NCBI GenBank assembly: GCA_016716275.1
Contig: JADJWR010000002.1
Span: 868,001-932,000 of the forward strand
Length of the DNA stretch: 64,000 nucleotides
Reading direction: 5' to 3'
From: Burkholderiales bacterium
GTDB taxonomy: Bacteria; Pseudomonadota; Gammaproteobacteria; Burkholderiales; Burkholderiaceae_F
Below the pieces are notes generated by a model, which did not search any database, had not been told where the DNA came from, and saw nothing but the letters and a program-made list of their open reading frames with translations. Both the position numbers and the translations under genes were made by a program. Shown piece by piece: positions 1 through 8,951 of the stretch; the stretch's first letter is position 1; the number at the start of each line of letters is the position of its first letter.

Positions 1-1
1 G

Positions 2-469
2 CCCGACGGCGAGAAGGGTGAACTGGTGTTCACCTCGCTCACCAAGGAGGCGCTGCCGATGATCCGCTACCGCACGCGCGATCTGACCCGGCTGTTGCCG
101 CCGACCGCGCGCAGCATGCGGCGGATCGAGAAGATCACCGGCCGCTCGGACGACATGCTGATCATCCGCGGCGTGAATCTCTTCCCGACCCAGGTCGAGG
201 AACTGATCCTCAAGCAGCCGGAGCTGACGCCGTACTACATGCTCGAGGTGACGCGGCCGGAGAACCTCGACGAGCTGACGGTGCACGTCGAGATGGGCTC
301 CGACCTGGCCTACGGCGCGCAGGAGGCGCGCCACGCCGCGGCGCGCAAGCTGGAGCACAACATCAAGGCCTACATCGGCGTCAGCACGACGGTGCGTCTG
401 GCGCTGCCCGGCGGCGTCGAGCGCTCGGTCGGCAAGGCCAAGCGCATCATGGACAAGCGACCGAAGTAG
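2..469 (+). CDS. paaK: phenylacetate-CoA ligase, C-terminal part (cut by window edge)
   Basis: The frame is open from the first codon in the window to a TAG stop, so this is the last ~155 residues of a longer protein. It carries the C-terminal subdomain of the adenylate-forming phenylacetate-CoA ligase family: IRYRTRDLTRLL, then ITGRSDDMLIIRGVNLFP (the hinge and C-terminal lid), and a tail ending in SVGKAKRIMDKRP with the lysine expected near the active site. The enzyme activates phenylacetate to phenylacetyl-CoA with ATP and CoA in the cytosol. The epoxidase genes paaABCDE follow directly, which supports the assignment. The N-terminal AMP-binding part lies off the left edge. Confidence 0.93.
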   Translation, partial: PDGEKGELVFTSLTKEALPMIRYRTRDLTRLLPPTARSMRRIEKITGRSDDMLIIRGVNLFPTQVEELILKQPELTPYYMLEVTRPENLDELTVHVEMGSDLAYGAQEARHAAARKLEHNIKAYIGVSTTVRLALPGGVERSVGKAKRIMDKRPK

Positions 470-476
470 CGTAGCC

Positions 477-552
477 GTCATCCCGGCGGCCGGCACGGCT
501 GGGGGACCCGGCGTCGCATTCGACAATGGCCCCGGCCTGCGCCGGGGCGACG
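477..552. repeat. REP-like palindromic element between paaK and paaA
   Basis: GC-rich segment starting GCCGTCATCCCGGCGG and ending in a CCGGCCTGCGCCGGGGCGA hairpin. The opening GTCATCCC resembles segments at 2049-2110 and 4504-4584, so it looks like a diverged member of the same REP-like family. It fills the gap right up to the paaA ribosome binding site. Confidence 0.5.
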
Positions 553-564
553 AGGAAAATAGCC

Positions 565-1575
565 ATGTACACCCAAGCCATCGACATCCCGCAGGGCGGC
601 AAGGAAGAGGCGCCGCGCGGGCCGCGCTCGCTGCAGGACGGCGAGTACGAGGCCGAGTTCGACGCGCGCGTGGCGCGCGGCGAGTTCGTCGAGCCGAAGG
701 ACTGGATGCCCGAGGCCTACCGCAAGACTCTGGTGCGGCAGATCAGCCAGCACGCGCACTCGGAGATCGTCGGCATGCTGCCGGAGGGCAACTGGATCAC
801 CCGCGCGCCGTCGCTCAAGCGCAAGGCCATCCTGCTGGCCAAGGTGCAGGACGAGGGCGGCCACGGCATGTACCTGTACGCGGCGGCCGAGACGCTCGGC
901 GTCTCGCGCGACGAGCTGATCGAGGCGCTGCACTCGGGCAAGGCCAAGTACTCGTCGATCTTCAACTACCCGACGCTCAGCTGGGCCGACATCGGCGTGA
1001 TCGGCTGGCTGGTCGATGGCGCGGCGATCATGAACCAGATCCCGCTGTGCCGCTGCTCGTACGGCCCGTACGCGCGGGCGATGATCCGCATCTGCAAGGA
1101 GGAGTCGTTCCACCAGCGGCAGGGCTACGACCTGCTGCTGACGATGATGAAGGGCACTGTCGAGCAGCGCGAGCTGGTGCAGGACGCGGTGAACCGCTGG
1201 TGGTGGCCGGCGCTGATGATGTTCGGCCCGCACGACTCGGCGTCGACCCACTCCGGCGACTCGAGCAAGTGGGGCATCAAGCGGATCAGCAACGACGACC
1301 TGCGGCAGAAGTTCGTCGACGCCACCGTGCCGCAGGCGAAGGTGCTGGGCGTGACGCTTCCCGATCCGATGCTTTCGTGGAACGAGGCGCGCGGCCACTG
1401 GGACTTCGGGCCGATCGACTGGCAGGAGTTCTGGAACGTCGTCGCCGGCCACGGCCAGTGCAACCGCGACCGGCTGGCCGATCGCGTCCAGGCCTGGGAG
1501 GACGGCGCCTGGGTGCGCGAGGCGGCGCTGGCGCACGCCCAGAAGCAGCGCCACCGCGACCGGCTGGCGGCGTGA
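565..1575 (+). CDS. paaA: 1,2-phenylacetyl-CoA epoxidase, catalytic subunit A
   Basis: 336-residue protein with the diiron carboxylate fold of PaaA. The EX2H-type iron ligands are visible as DEGGH near residues 95-100 and EESFH near residue 180. PaaA and PaaC form the core of the monooxygenase that makes the 1,2-epoxide of phenylacetyl-CoA, with electrons from PaaE. The ATG at 565 was chosen because it follows an AGGA Shine-Dalgarno; an in-frame ATG at 526 would add 13 residues translated from the repeat element. It opens the paaABCDE block in the standard order. Confidence 0.97.
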   Translation: MYTQAIDIPQGGKEEAPRGPRSLQDGEYEAEFDARVARGEFVEPKDWMPEAYRKTLVRQISQHAHSEIVGMLPEGNWITRAPSLKRKAILLAKVQDEGGHGMYLYAAAETLGVSRDELIEALHSGKAKYSSIFNYPTLSWADIGVIGWLVDGAAIMNQIPLCRCSYGPYARAMIRICKEESFHQRQGYDLLLTMMKGTVEQRELVQDAVNRWWWPALMMFGPHDSASTHSGDSSKWGIKRISNDDLRQKFVDATVPQAKVLGVTLPDPMLSWNEARGHWDFGPIDWQEFWNVVAGHGQCNRDRLADRVQAWEDGAWVREAALAHAQKQRHRDRLAA

Positions 1576-1604
1576 GTCCCGTGCACCGTCCTGTAGACCC
1601 ATCC

Positions 1605-1708
1605 CCACCCCAAGGCCGGAGCCGCGCGCTGGCAGGCGCGCGTCGCTGCGGCGGCGCCGAGCGATGCTCGGCGAAACCCCGCCTCCGCCCCCTTGAAAGG
1701 GGGAATTC
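1605..1708. repeat. GC-rich intergenic repeat-like segment with CCCCCTT/AAGGGGG hairpin
   Basis: The 148-bp gap between paaA and paaB holds several short inverted repeats, including CCGAGC/GCTCGG and a perfect CCCCCTTGAAAGGGGG palindrome at 688-703 of this kilobase (1688-1703). The palindrome ends just upstream of the AGAGGAG ribosome binding site of paaB, so a folded transcript could influence paaB translation. I see no coding sequence in it. Confidence 0.45.
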
Positions 1709-1723
1709 AGAGGAGCTTCGCTC

Positions 1724-2011
1724 ATGAGCAGGAACGAATGGCCGCTGTGGGAGGTGTTCATCCGCAGCAAGGGCGGTCTGGATCACAAGCACTGCGGCAG
1801 CGTGCACGCGCCGGACGCCAAGATGGCTCTGGCCAACGCGCGCGACGTCTACACCCGGCGCCTGGAGGGCGTGAGCATCTGGGTGGTGCGCGCCGACCAG
1901 ATCCACGCCTCGGATCCCGACGCCAAGCCGGAGATGTTCGACCCGGCCGAGGACAAGATCTACCGGCATCCGACCTTCTACACGCTGCCCGACGAAGTCA
2001 ACCACATGTGA
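1724..2011 (+). CDS. paaB: 1,2-phenylacetyl-CoA epoxidase, subunit B
   Basis: 95-residue protein of the usual PaaB length, beginning MSRNEWPLWEVFIRSK and containing the family signature GLDHKHCGSVHAPDAKMAL. PaaB bridges PaaA-PaaC heterodimers and is required for a functional epoxidase complex; it has no redox centre itself. The ATG follows an AGAGGAG Shine-Dalgarno at good spacing. It sits between paaA and paaC as in other bacteria. Confidence 0.97.
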   Translation: MSRNEWPLWEVFIRSKGGLDHKHCGSVHAPDAKMALANARDVYTRRLEGVSIWVVRADQIHASDPDAKPEMFDPAEDKIYRHPTFYTLPDEVNHM

Positions 2012-2048
2012 CGGCAGCCTCCAAGAGCGAAGCGATTGGAAACGACGC

Positions 2049-2110
2049 CGTCATCCCCGCCCCCGACAAAGGCACTCGGGGGCAGGCTCCGGCGGGGATC
2101 CAGTGTCTTT
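2049..2110. repeat. REP-like palindromic element between paaB and paaC
   Basis: Segment starting GCCGTCATCCCCGCCCCCG and ending GGCGGGGATCCAGTGTCTTTG. Its two ends can pair, and both ends match motifs in the element at 4504-4584. It separates paaB from paaC. Confidence 0.55.
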
Positions 2111-2119
2111 GAGCAAACG

Positions 2120-2893
2120 ATGAACGCCACGACGACAGCCGCCAGCACCGCCCACCTCGACTACGTGCTGCGCATCGCCGACAGCGCGCTGATCCTCGGC
2201 CAGCGGCTGTCGGAATGGTGCGGCCACGGGCCGGTGATCGAGGAGGACATCGCGCTCACCAACACGGCGCTCGACCTGATCGGCCAGGCGCGGCTGCTGC
2301 TGACGCACGCCGGCCAGCTCGAGGGCAAGGGTCGCGACGAGGATTCGCTCGCCTTCCTGCGTGCCGAGCCCGCGTACCGGAACCTGACGATCTGCGAACT
2401 GCCGAACGAGGACTTCGGTCGCACTTGCCTGCGCAACTTCCTGTTCTCGGCCTTCCAGGCGCCGCTCTGGCAGGCGCTGGCCGGATCCGCCGACGCGCAA
2501 CTGGCGGCGATCGCCGGCAAGAGCGGCAAGGAGACGCGCTATCACGTTCAGCATGCCGCCGACTGGGTGGTGCGGCTGGGCGACGGCACCGAGGAGTCGC
2601 AGGCGCGGATGCAACGCGCGCTCGAGTACCTGTGGCCGTACACCGCCGAGTTCTTCTCGCCGCTGGCCACCGATGCGCAGGCCGAGGCCGCGGGCGTTGG
2701 CCCGGCCTGGTCGTCGCTCAAGGGCGCCTGGGAGCAGGCGGTGCTGCCGGTGCTCGAGGTGGCGACGCTGAAGGTGCCGGCGGCCACACCGTTCCTGTCG
2801 CGCGGCAAGGAAGGGCGGCACAGCGAGCACATGGGCCACCTGCTGGCCGAAATGCAGTACCTGCAGCGCGCCTATCCGGGGGCCCGGTGGTGA
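2120..2893 (+). CDS. paaC: 1,2-phenylacetyl-CoA epoxidase, structural subunit C
   Basis: 257-residue protein with the PaaC four-helix ferritin-like fold: LDYVLRIADSALILGQRLSEWCGHGP at the N-terminus, then EEDIALTNTALDLIGQAR. PaaC pairs with PaaA as a non-catalytic scaffold of the epoxidase. The ATG at 2120 is preferred because the longer in-frame reading (from 2036) is translated through the palindromic element and gives low-complexity sequence. It is followed 7 bp downstream by paaD. Confidence 0.95.
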   Translation: MNATTTAASTAHLDYVLRIADSALILGQRLSEWCGHGPVIEEDIALTNTALDLIGQARLLLTHAGQLEGKGRDEDSLAFLRAEPAYRNLTICELPNEDFGRTCLRNFLFSAFQAPLWQALAGSADAQLAAIAGKSGKETRYHVQHAADWVVRLGDGTEESQARMQRALEYLWPYTAEFFSPLATDAQAEAAGVGPAWSSLKGAWEQAVLPVLEVATLKVPAATPFLSRGKEGRHSEHMGHLLAEMQYLQRAYPGARW

Positions 2894-2900
2894 GCTTGCC

Positions 2901-3389
2901 GTGCTGACCACCGAACAGGCCTGGGACGTGCTGGCGCGCGTCGCCGACCCGGAGATCCCGGTGATCTCGGTGACCGAGCTGGGCATCGTGCGCGAGGTGG
3001 CCGCCGCCGGCGACACGGTCGAGGTCGTCGTCACGCCGACCTACTCCGGCTGCCCGGCCACCGAGGTGATCGAGCGTTCGATCGCCGACGCGTTGCGCGA
3101 GGCGGGCGCCGGCAAGGTGCGCGTGCGCACGCGCCTGGCGCCGGCCTGGACCACCGACTGGATCGCGGCGGAGGCGAAGGAGAAGCTGCGCCGCTACGGC
3201 ATCGCGCCGCCCGGCGCCGCGGCCGACGTCGGCGCGCTGCAGCCGATCGGCTTCGTGCCGCGGGTCGACTGCCCGCTGTGCGGCAGCCGCAGCACCGAGC
3301 GGCTGTCGGCCTTCGGCGCCACCGCCTGCAAGGCGCTTTATCGCTGCCGCGACTGCCGCGAGCCGTTCGAACACTTCAAGCCGATCTAG
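2901..3389 (+). CDS. paaD: phenylacetyl-CoA epoxidase maturation protein PaaD
   Basis: 162 residues, GTG start. The N-terminal half is a MIP18/DUF59 domain with DPEIPVISVTELGIV and the cysteine Cys51 in TPTYSGCPATE. The C-terminal half carries a metal-binding pair, C124-x2-C127 and C149-x2-C152, typical of PaaD. PaaD is thought to help assemble or repair the iron centres of the complex, by analogy with SufT/MIP18 proteins. It lies between paaC and paaE in the usual order. Confidence 0.95.
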   Translation: MLTTEQAWDVLARVADPEIPVISVTELGIVREVAAAGDTVEVVVTPTYSGCPATEVIERSIADALREAGAGKVRVRTRLAPAWTTDWIAAEAKEKLRRYGIAPPGAAADVGALQPIGFVPRVDCPLCGSRSTERLSAFGATACKALYRCRDCREPFEHFKPI

Positions 3390-3403
3390 AGCCCGATCCG
3401 ACC

Positions 3404-4468
3404 ATGACGCCGAGGTTCCACGCCCTGCGCATCAAAGAGGTCCGCCGCGAGACGCCGGATTGCGTCAGCCTCGCCTTCGAGGTGCCGGCCGAACTCGCCG
3501 CCGAGTACCGCTTCGTGCAGGGCCAGCACCTGAACGTTCGCGCGATGCTCGACGGCGACGAGGTGCGCCGCTCGTACTCGATCTGCTCCGGGGTCGACGA
3601 CGGCGAACTGCGGGTGGCGATCAAGAAGGTGCCGGGCGGCCGCTTCTCGGTGTGGGCCAACGAGCGGCTGGCGGCGGGCGACGAGATCGACGTGATGACG
3701 CCGGAGGGGCGCTTCTTCACGCCGCTGGAGGCCGGCCAGTCGAAGCATTACGTGGCGTTCGCCGCCGGCAGCGGCATCACGCCGGTGCTGTCGCTCGCCC
3801 GCACCGTGCTGGCGCGCGAACCGAAGTCGCGCTTCACGCTGGTCTACGGCAACCGCCGGCTGGCCAGCACGATGTTCCACGAGGCGCTGTGGGAGCTGAA
3901 GGACCGCTACCTGTCGCGCTTCGCGATCCACAACGTGTTCTCGCGCGAGGAGCAGGAGGCGGAACTGCTGAACGGCCGCATCGACGCGGCCAAGGCGCGC
4001 GCCTTCCTCGAGGCGCTGATCCCGGTCGACGGCATCGACGAGGCGTTCGTCTGCGGGCCGGCGTCGATGATCGACGAGGTCGAGGGCGCGCTCGTCGCCG
4101 CCGGTGTGCCGCGCAACCACGTGCACGTCGAGCGCTTCGGCGTGCCGGGGGCGGTGGTGGCTGCCGTCGACGATGCCGAGGCGGCCGAGGCGCGGCTGAC
4201 GCTGATCGTCGACGGCGTGCGGCGCGAGATCGATTTCCACCGCGGCCAGCACTCGATCCTCGAGGCGGGGCGCGCCGCCGGCATCGACCTGCCGTTTTCC
4301 TGCAAGGGCGGCATGTGCAGCACCTGCCGGGCCAGGATCGTCGAGGGCGAGGTGAAGATGGCCAAGAACTACGCACTCGAGCCGCACGAGGTCGCCGCCG
4401 GCTTCGTGCTGACCTGCCAGTCGTACCCGCTGACCGAGCGGGTCGTCATCTCGTTCGACGACCGATGA
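3404..4468 (+). CDS. paaE: phenylacetyl-CoA epoxidase reductase subunit E
   Basis: 354-residue reductase: an N-terminal FAD-binding beta-barrel with the RSYSICSG motif, an NAD(P)H-binding domain with FAAGSGITPVLS, and a C-terminal plant-type [2Fe-2S] ferredoxin domain with Cys300, Cys305, Cys308 and Cys338. It passes electrons from NADPH to the PaaA diiron site. The ATG at 3404 is chosen over an upstream in-frame start inside paaD because the FAD domain begins right after it. Last gene of the paaABCDE set. Confidence 0.96.
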   Translation: MTPRFHALRIKEVRRETPDCVSLAFEVPAELAAEYRFVQGQHLNVRAMLDGDEVRRSYSICSGVDDGELRVAIKKVPGGRFSVWANERLAAGDEIDVMTPEGRFFTPLEAGQSKHYVAFAAGSGITPVLSLARTVLAREPKSRFTLVYGNRRLASTMFHEALWELKDRYLSRFAIHNVFSREEQEAELLNGRIDAAKARAFLEALIPVDGIDEAFVCGPASMIDEVEGALVAAGVPRNHVHVERFGVPGAVVAAVDDAEAAEARLTLIVDGVRREIDFHRGQHSILEAGRAAGIDLPFSCKGGMCSTCRARIVEGEVKMAKNYALEPHEVAAGFVLTCQSYPLTERVVISFDDR

Positions 4469-4503
4469 AGTTCGAACAGTCTCCGGCCGCGCCATCGCTG
4501 GCT

Positions 4504-4584
4504 GTGTCATCCCCGCGAAAGCGGGGATCCAGCGGCGTTCGCGCTGGCAAAGACACTGGGTTCCCGCTTTCGCGGGAACGACAC
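4504..4584. repeat. palindromic REP/MITE-like element between paaE and paaR
   Basis: 81-bp element with near-perfect terminal inverted repeats, GTGTCATCCCCGCGAAAGC at the left and its complement (ending GCGGGAACGACAC) at the right. It also carries GGGGATCCAG, shared with the element at 2049-2110. Confidence 0.65.
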
Positions 4585-4631
4585 GCTCGTGCGCAGGCGC
4601 TGCGGGAGCGGCGGCGGGAGGAGCACGGGCG

Positions 4632-5303
4632 ATGAGTCGCACGCGGTCGGCGAGCTTCGAGCAGCACCGCGACGCGATCCGCGCGCAGGCGGCGCGGCTG
4701 TTCGCCCGGCACGGCTACCCGGTGACGCCGATCGCCGAGCTGGCGCGCTCCTGCGGCATCTCCAAGGCGCTGCTGTACCACTACTACCGCGACAAGGAGC
4801 AGCTGCTGTTCGACATCGCCGACCGCTACCTCGACAGCCTGCTGGCGATCGTCGCCGAGGTCGAGGCGCAGCCGCAGGCTGCGCCGGCGCGGCTGCGGCG
4901 GCTGATCGACCGATTCATGGCAGCCTACGAGGACGCCGCCGTCTATCACCGGGTGCTGGTGCAGGACGTCAAGTACCTGAAGACCTCGCACCGCAACCAG
5001 ATCAACGCCAAGCAGCGGCGGGTGGTGCAGGCCTACGAGGAGGCGGTCGCCGCGGCGGCGCCGCAGCTTGCCGCCACGCCGCTGCTGAAGCCGGTGACGA
5101 TGACGCTGTTCGGCATGATCAACTGGACCTTCACCTGGCTGAAGGACGAAGGGCCGGTGCGCTACGCCGACATGGCGCCGGTGGTCGCCGACCTTTTCCT
5201 CAACGGCGTCGGCGTGGTGCGGCCGCCGGCGGCAGCCGGCCGTGCGGCCGGCACCCGGCGGCTTGGCCGAAGCGCCCGACGCCTCCTGCCGCAGGCGGCA
5301 TGA
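4632..5303 (+). CDS. TetR/AcrR-family regulator, PaaR-like
   Basis: 223 residues. The N-terminal helix-turn-helix is clear: TPIAELARSCGISKALLYHYYRDKEQLLFDIADRYL around residues 30-65. The C-terminal ligand domain includes HRVLVQDVKYLKTSHRNQI, similar to TetR proteins placed in beta-proteobacterial phenylacetate clusters (PaaR), which release DNA when phenylacetyl-CoA binds. The last ~25 residues are Ala/Arg-rich and may be a non-conserved extension. Position between paaE and the thiolase supports control of the paa genes; the operator was not identified. Confidence 0.82.
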   Translation: MSRTRSASFEQHRDAIRAQAARLFARHGYPVTPIAELARSCGISKALLYHYYRDKEQLLFDIADRYLDSLLAIVAEVEAQPQAAPARLRRLIDRFMAAYEDAAVYHRVLVQDVKYLKTSHRNQINAKQRRVVQAYEEAVAAAAPQLAATPLLKPVTMTLFGMINWTFTWLKDEGPVRYADMAPVVADLFLNGVGVVRPPAAAGRAAGTRRLGRSARRLLPQAA

Positions 5304-5313
5304 TGGAGACCCG

Positions 5314-6513
<1,200 letters not shown>

Positions 6514-6650
6514 ATTTCTTCTGATACAGCAAGGTTTTTGCATAAGGTTCTGGTTTGAATGCGCATTTGCAGTGCTGGCCGCGGGGCGACGTCGGCGCCC
6601 TGAGTACACGGTTCCCCTTTTCCGACAGTCCCAAGAGCAGGAGGAGACCC

Positions 6651-7808
6651 ATGAAACTGAAGCTGAAACTGCTGGCGCTGCTGGTTGCGCCGGCGCTCGC
6701 CCTCGGCGCCACCCAGGCGGTGGCGCAGGACCTGAAGGTCGGCGTCACCGTATCGGCAACCGGGCCGGCAGCATCGCTCGGCATCCCCGAGCGCAACACC
6801 TTCGCCCTGGTGCCGCAGACGATCGGCGGACGCAAGGTCCAGTACATCATCCTGGACGACGCCTCCGACACCACCAGCGCGGTGAAGAACACCCGCAAGC
6901 TGATCTCGGAGGACAAGGTCGACGTGGTGGTCGGTTCGACGGTGACGCCGAACTCGCTGGCGATGATCGACGTCGTCGCCGAGGCGGAGGTGCCGATGAT
7001 CGCCATGGCGGCGTCGAGCCGCATCGTCGAGCCGGTCGACGCCAAGCGGCGCTGGGTGTACAAGACGCCGCAGAACGACCAGATGATGGCGGTGGTGATC
7101 GTCGGCCACATGCTGTCCAAGGGCATCAAGACGGTCGGCTTCATCGGCTTCGCCGACGCCTACGGCGAAGGCTGGTGGAACGAGTTCTCGAAGATCGCCG
7201 AGGCCCGCGGCCTGAAGGTCGCCGCGAGCGAGCGCTATCAGCGCACCGACACCTCGGTGACCGGCCAGATCCTGAAGATCATGTCGGGCAATCCGGATGC
7301 GGTGCTGATCGCTGGCAGCGGCACGCCGGCGGCGCTGCCGCAGAAGGCGCTGAAGGAGCGTGGCTACAAGGGCCAGATCTACCAGACCCACGGCGTGGCC
7401 AACCGCGACTTCCTGCGCGTCTGCGGCAAGGACTGCGAAGGCACGTGGCTGCCGGCCGGACCGATGCTGGTCGCACGCCAACTGCCGGCGGACCATCCGG
7501 TGAAGAAGTCGGCGCTGACCTATGTCGAAGCGTACGAGAAGGTGCACGGCAAGGACAGCGTCTCGACCTTCGGCGGCCACGCCTGGGACGCGGTCGTGCT
7601 GCTGCAGGCGGCGGTTCCGGTGGCGTTGAAGAAGGCGCAGCCGGGCACGAAGGAGTTCCGCGCCGCGCTGCGCGATGCGCTCGAAGGCGTGAAGAACGCC
7701 GCCGGCGCGCACGGCATCTTCAACATGAGCCCCACCGATCACCTCGGCCTCGACCAGCGCGCCGCAGTGATGGTGCAGATCGTGGGCGGCGACTGGAAGA
7801 TGCAGTAA
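6651..7808 (+). CDS. LIV-type ABC transporter periplasmic binding protein
   Basis: 385 residues, ATG preceded by GAGGAG. Residues 1-25 are a Sec signal peptide (basic KLKLK, hydrophobic ALLVAPALALGA, cleavage expected at AVA-Q). The mature part starts DLKVGVTVSATGPAASLGIPE, the LivJ/LivK-type type-1 periplasmic binding fold. It delivers a ligand to the permeases encoded next. Since the transporter follows phenylacetate genes, the ligand may be an aromatic acid rather than a branched-chain amino acid; that is inference. Confidence 0.92.
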   Translation: MKLKLKLLALLVAPALALGATQAVAQDLKVGVTVSATGPAASLGIPERNTFALVPQTIGGRKVQYIILDDASDTTSAVKNTRKLISEDKVDVVVGSTVTPNSLAMIDVVAEAEVPMIAMAASSRIVEPVDAKRRWVYKTPQNDQMMAVVIVGHMLSKGIKTVGFIGFADAYGEGWWNEFSKIAEARGLKVAASERYQRTDTSVTGQILKIMSGNPDAVLIAGSGTPAALPQKALKERGYKGQIYQTHGVANRDFLRVCGKDCEGTWLPAGPMLVARQLPADHPVKKSALTYVEAYEKVHGKDSVSTFGGHAWDAVVLLQAAVPVALKKAQPGTKEFRAALRDALEGVKNAAGAHGIFNMSPTDHLGLDQRAAVMVQIVGGDWKMQ

Positions 7809-7813
7809 GGCAT

Positions 7814-7851
7814 CGACCGGTGACCGGTTGAGGCTGACCGTTCACCGGTCG
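7814..7851 (+). promoter_or_regulatory. stem-loop between binding-protein and permease genes
   Basis: Perfect 10-bp stem CGACCGGTGA / TCACCGGTCG with a shorter inner stem (GGT/ACC). There is no T-tract, so it is more likely an mRNA 3'-end stabiliser or processing site than a terminator. Such structures often let the binding protein be made in excess of the membrane subunits. Confidence 0.5.
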
Positions 7852-7903
7852 CGCCATACCGGTCACTGGCCGCGCCTTCCCGACAACTGATCGCGACCGC
7901 CCC

Positions 7904-8941
7904 GTGGACTTGCAGATCGCCCTGATCCTCGGGCAGGACGGCATCACCAACGGCGCCATCTACGCGCTGCTGGCGCTCGCCCTAGTGCTGGCGTTCGCGG
8001 TCACGCGGGTGATCTTCATCCCGCAGGGCGAGTTCGTCGCCTACGGCGCGCTGACGCTGGTGGCGCTGCAGGCCGGCAAACTGCCCGGCACGCTGTGGCT
8101 GCTGCTGGCGGCCGGCGTGCTGGTGGCGCTGGTCGACGGCATAGCCGCGGCTCGCGCACGAGCCTGGAGGCGGCTCGTGCCGATCGCCGGCTGGAACCTC
8201 GGCCTGCCGCTGGCGCTGTGGGCGCTGCTGCAGGCGGTGCCGTTCGCCTCGGCGCCGATGCCGCTGCAGATCCTGCTTTCGCTGGCCGTCGTGGTGCCGC
8301 TTGGGCCGATGATCTATCGCCTTGCCTATCAGCCGCTCGCCGAGGCATCGGTGCTGGTGCTGCTGATTGTTTCGGTGGCGGTGCACCTGGTGATGGTCGG
8401 CCTGGGGCTGCTGGTGTTCGGCGCCGAGGGCTCGCGCACGCCGCCGTTCACCGAGACCCGCTTCGAGTTCGCCGGCATGACGGTGACCAGCCAGACGCTG
8501 TGGGTGATCGGCTGCTCGGCGGCGCTGATCGTGCTGCTGTATCTGCTGTTCGAGCGAACGCTGTACGGCAAGGCGCTGCGCGCCACCGCGGTCAACCGGC
8601 AGGGCGCGCGGCTGATGGGCATCCCCACCTCGCTGGCGGGCAGGTTGACCTTCCTGCTGTGCGCGCTGATCGGCGCCTTTTCCGGCGTGCTGATCGCGCC
8701 GATCACCACCGTGTACTACGACACCGGCTTCCTGATCGGGCTGAAAGGATTCGTCGGCGCCATCATCGGCGGCCTGGTCAGCTACCCGGTCGCCGCTCTC
8801 GGCGCGCTGCTGGTCGGCCTGCTGGAGTCGTACTCGTCGTTCTGGGCCAGCGCCTACAAGGAGGTGATCGTCTTCACGCTGATCATCCCGGTGCTGCTGT
8901 GGCGCTCGCTGACCACGCACCACGTCGAGGAAGAGGAGTAG
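7904..8941 (+). CDS. LIV-type ABC transporter permease, LivH family
   Basis: 345 residues, GTG start. Highly hydrophobic with about eight to nine membrane segments; begins with GITNGAIYALLALALVLAF and has the LivH-type cytoplasmic loop near RTLYGKALRATAVNRQGARLMGI, followed by KGFVGAIIGGLVSYPVAA. It forms the channel together with the LivM half of the next gene. It sits 95 bp after the binding protein, with a hairpin in the gap. Confidence 0.92.
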   Translation: MDLQIALILGQDGITNGAIYALLALALVLAFAVTRVIFIPQGEFVAYGALTLVALQAGKLPGTLWLLLAAGVLVALVDGIAAARARAWRRLVPIAGWNLGLPLALWALLQAVPFASAPMPLQILLSLAVVVPLGPMIYRLAYQPLAEASVLVLLIVSVAVHLVMVGLGLLVFGAEGSRTPPFTETRFEFAGMTVTSQTLWVIGCSAALIVLLYLLFERTLYGKALRATAVNRQGARLMGIPTSLAGRLTFLLCALIGAFSGVLIAPITTVYYDTGFLIGLKGFVGAIIGGLVSYPVAALGALLVGLLESYSSFWASAYKEVIVFTLIIPVLLWRSLTTHHVEEEE

Positions 8942-8951
8942 GCGGCCCGCG

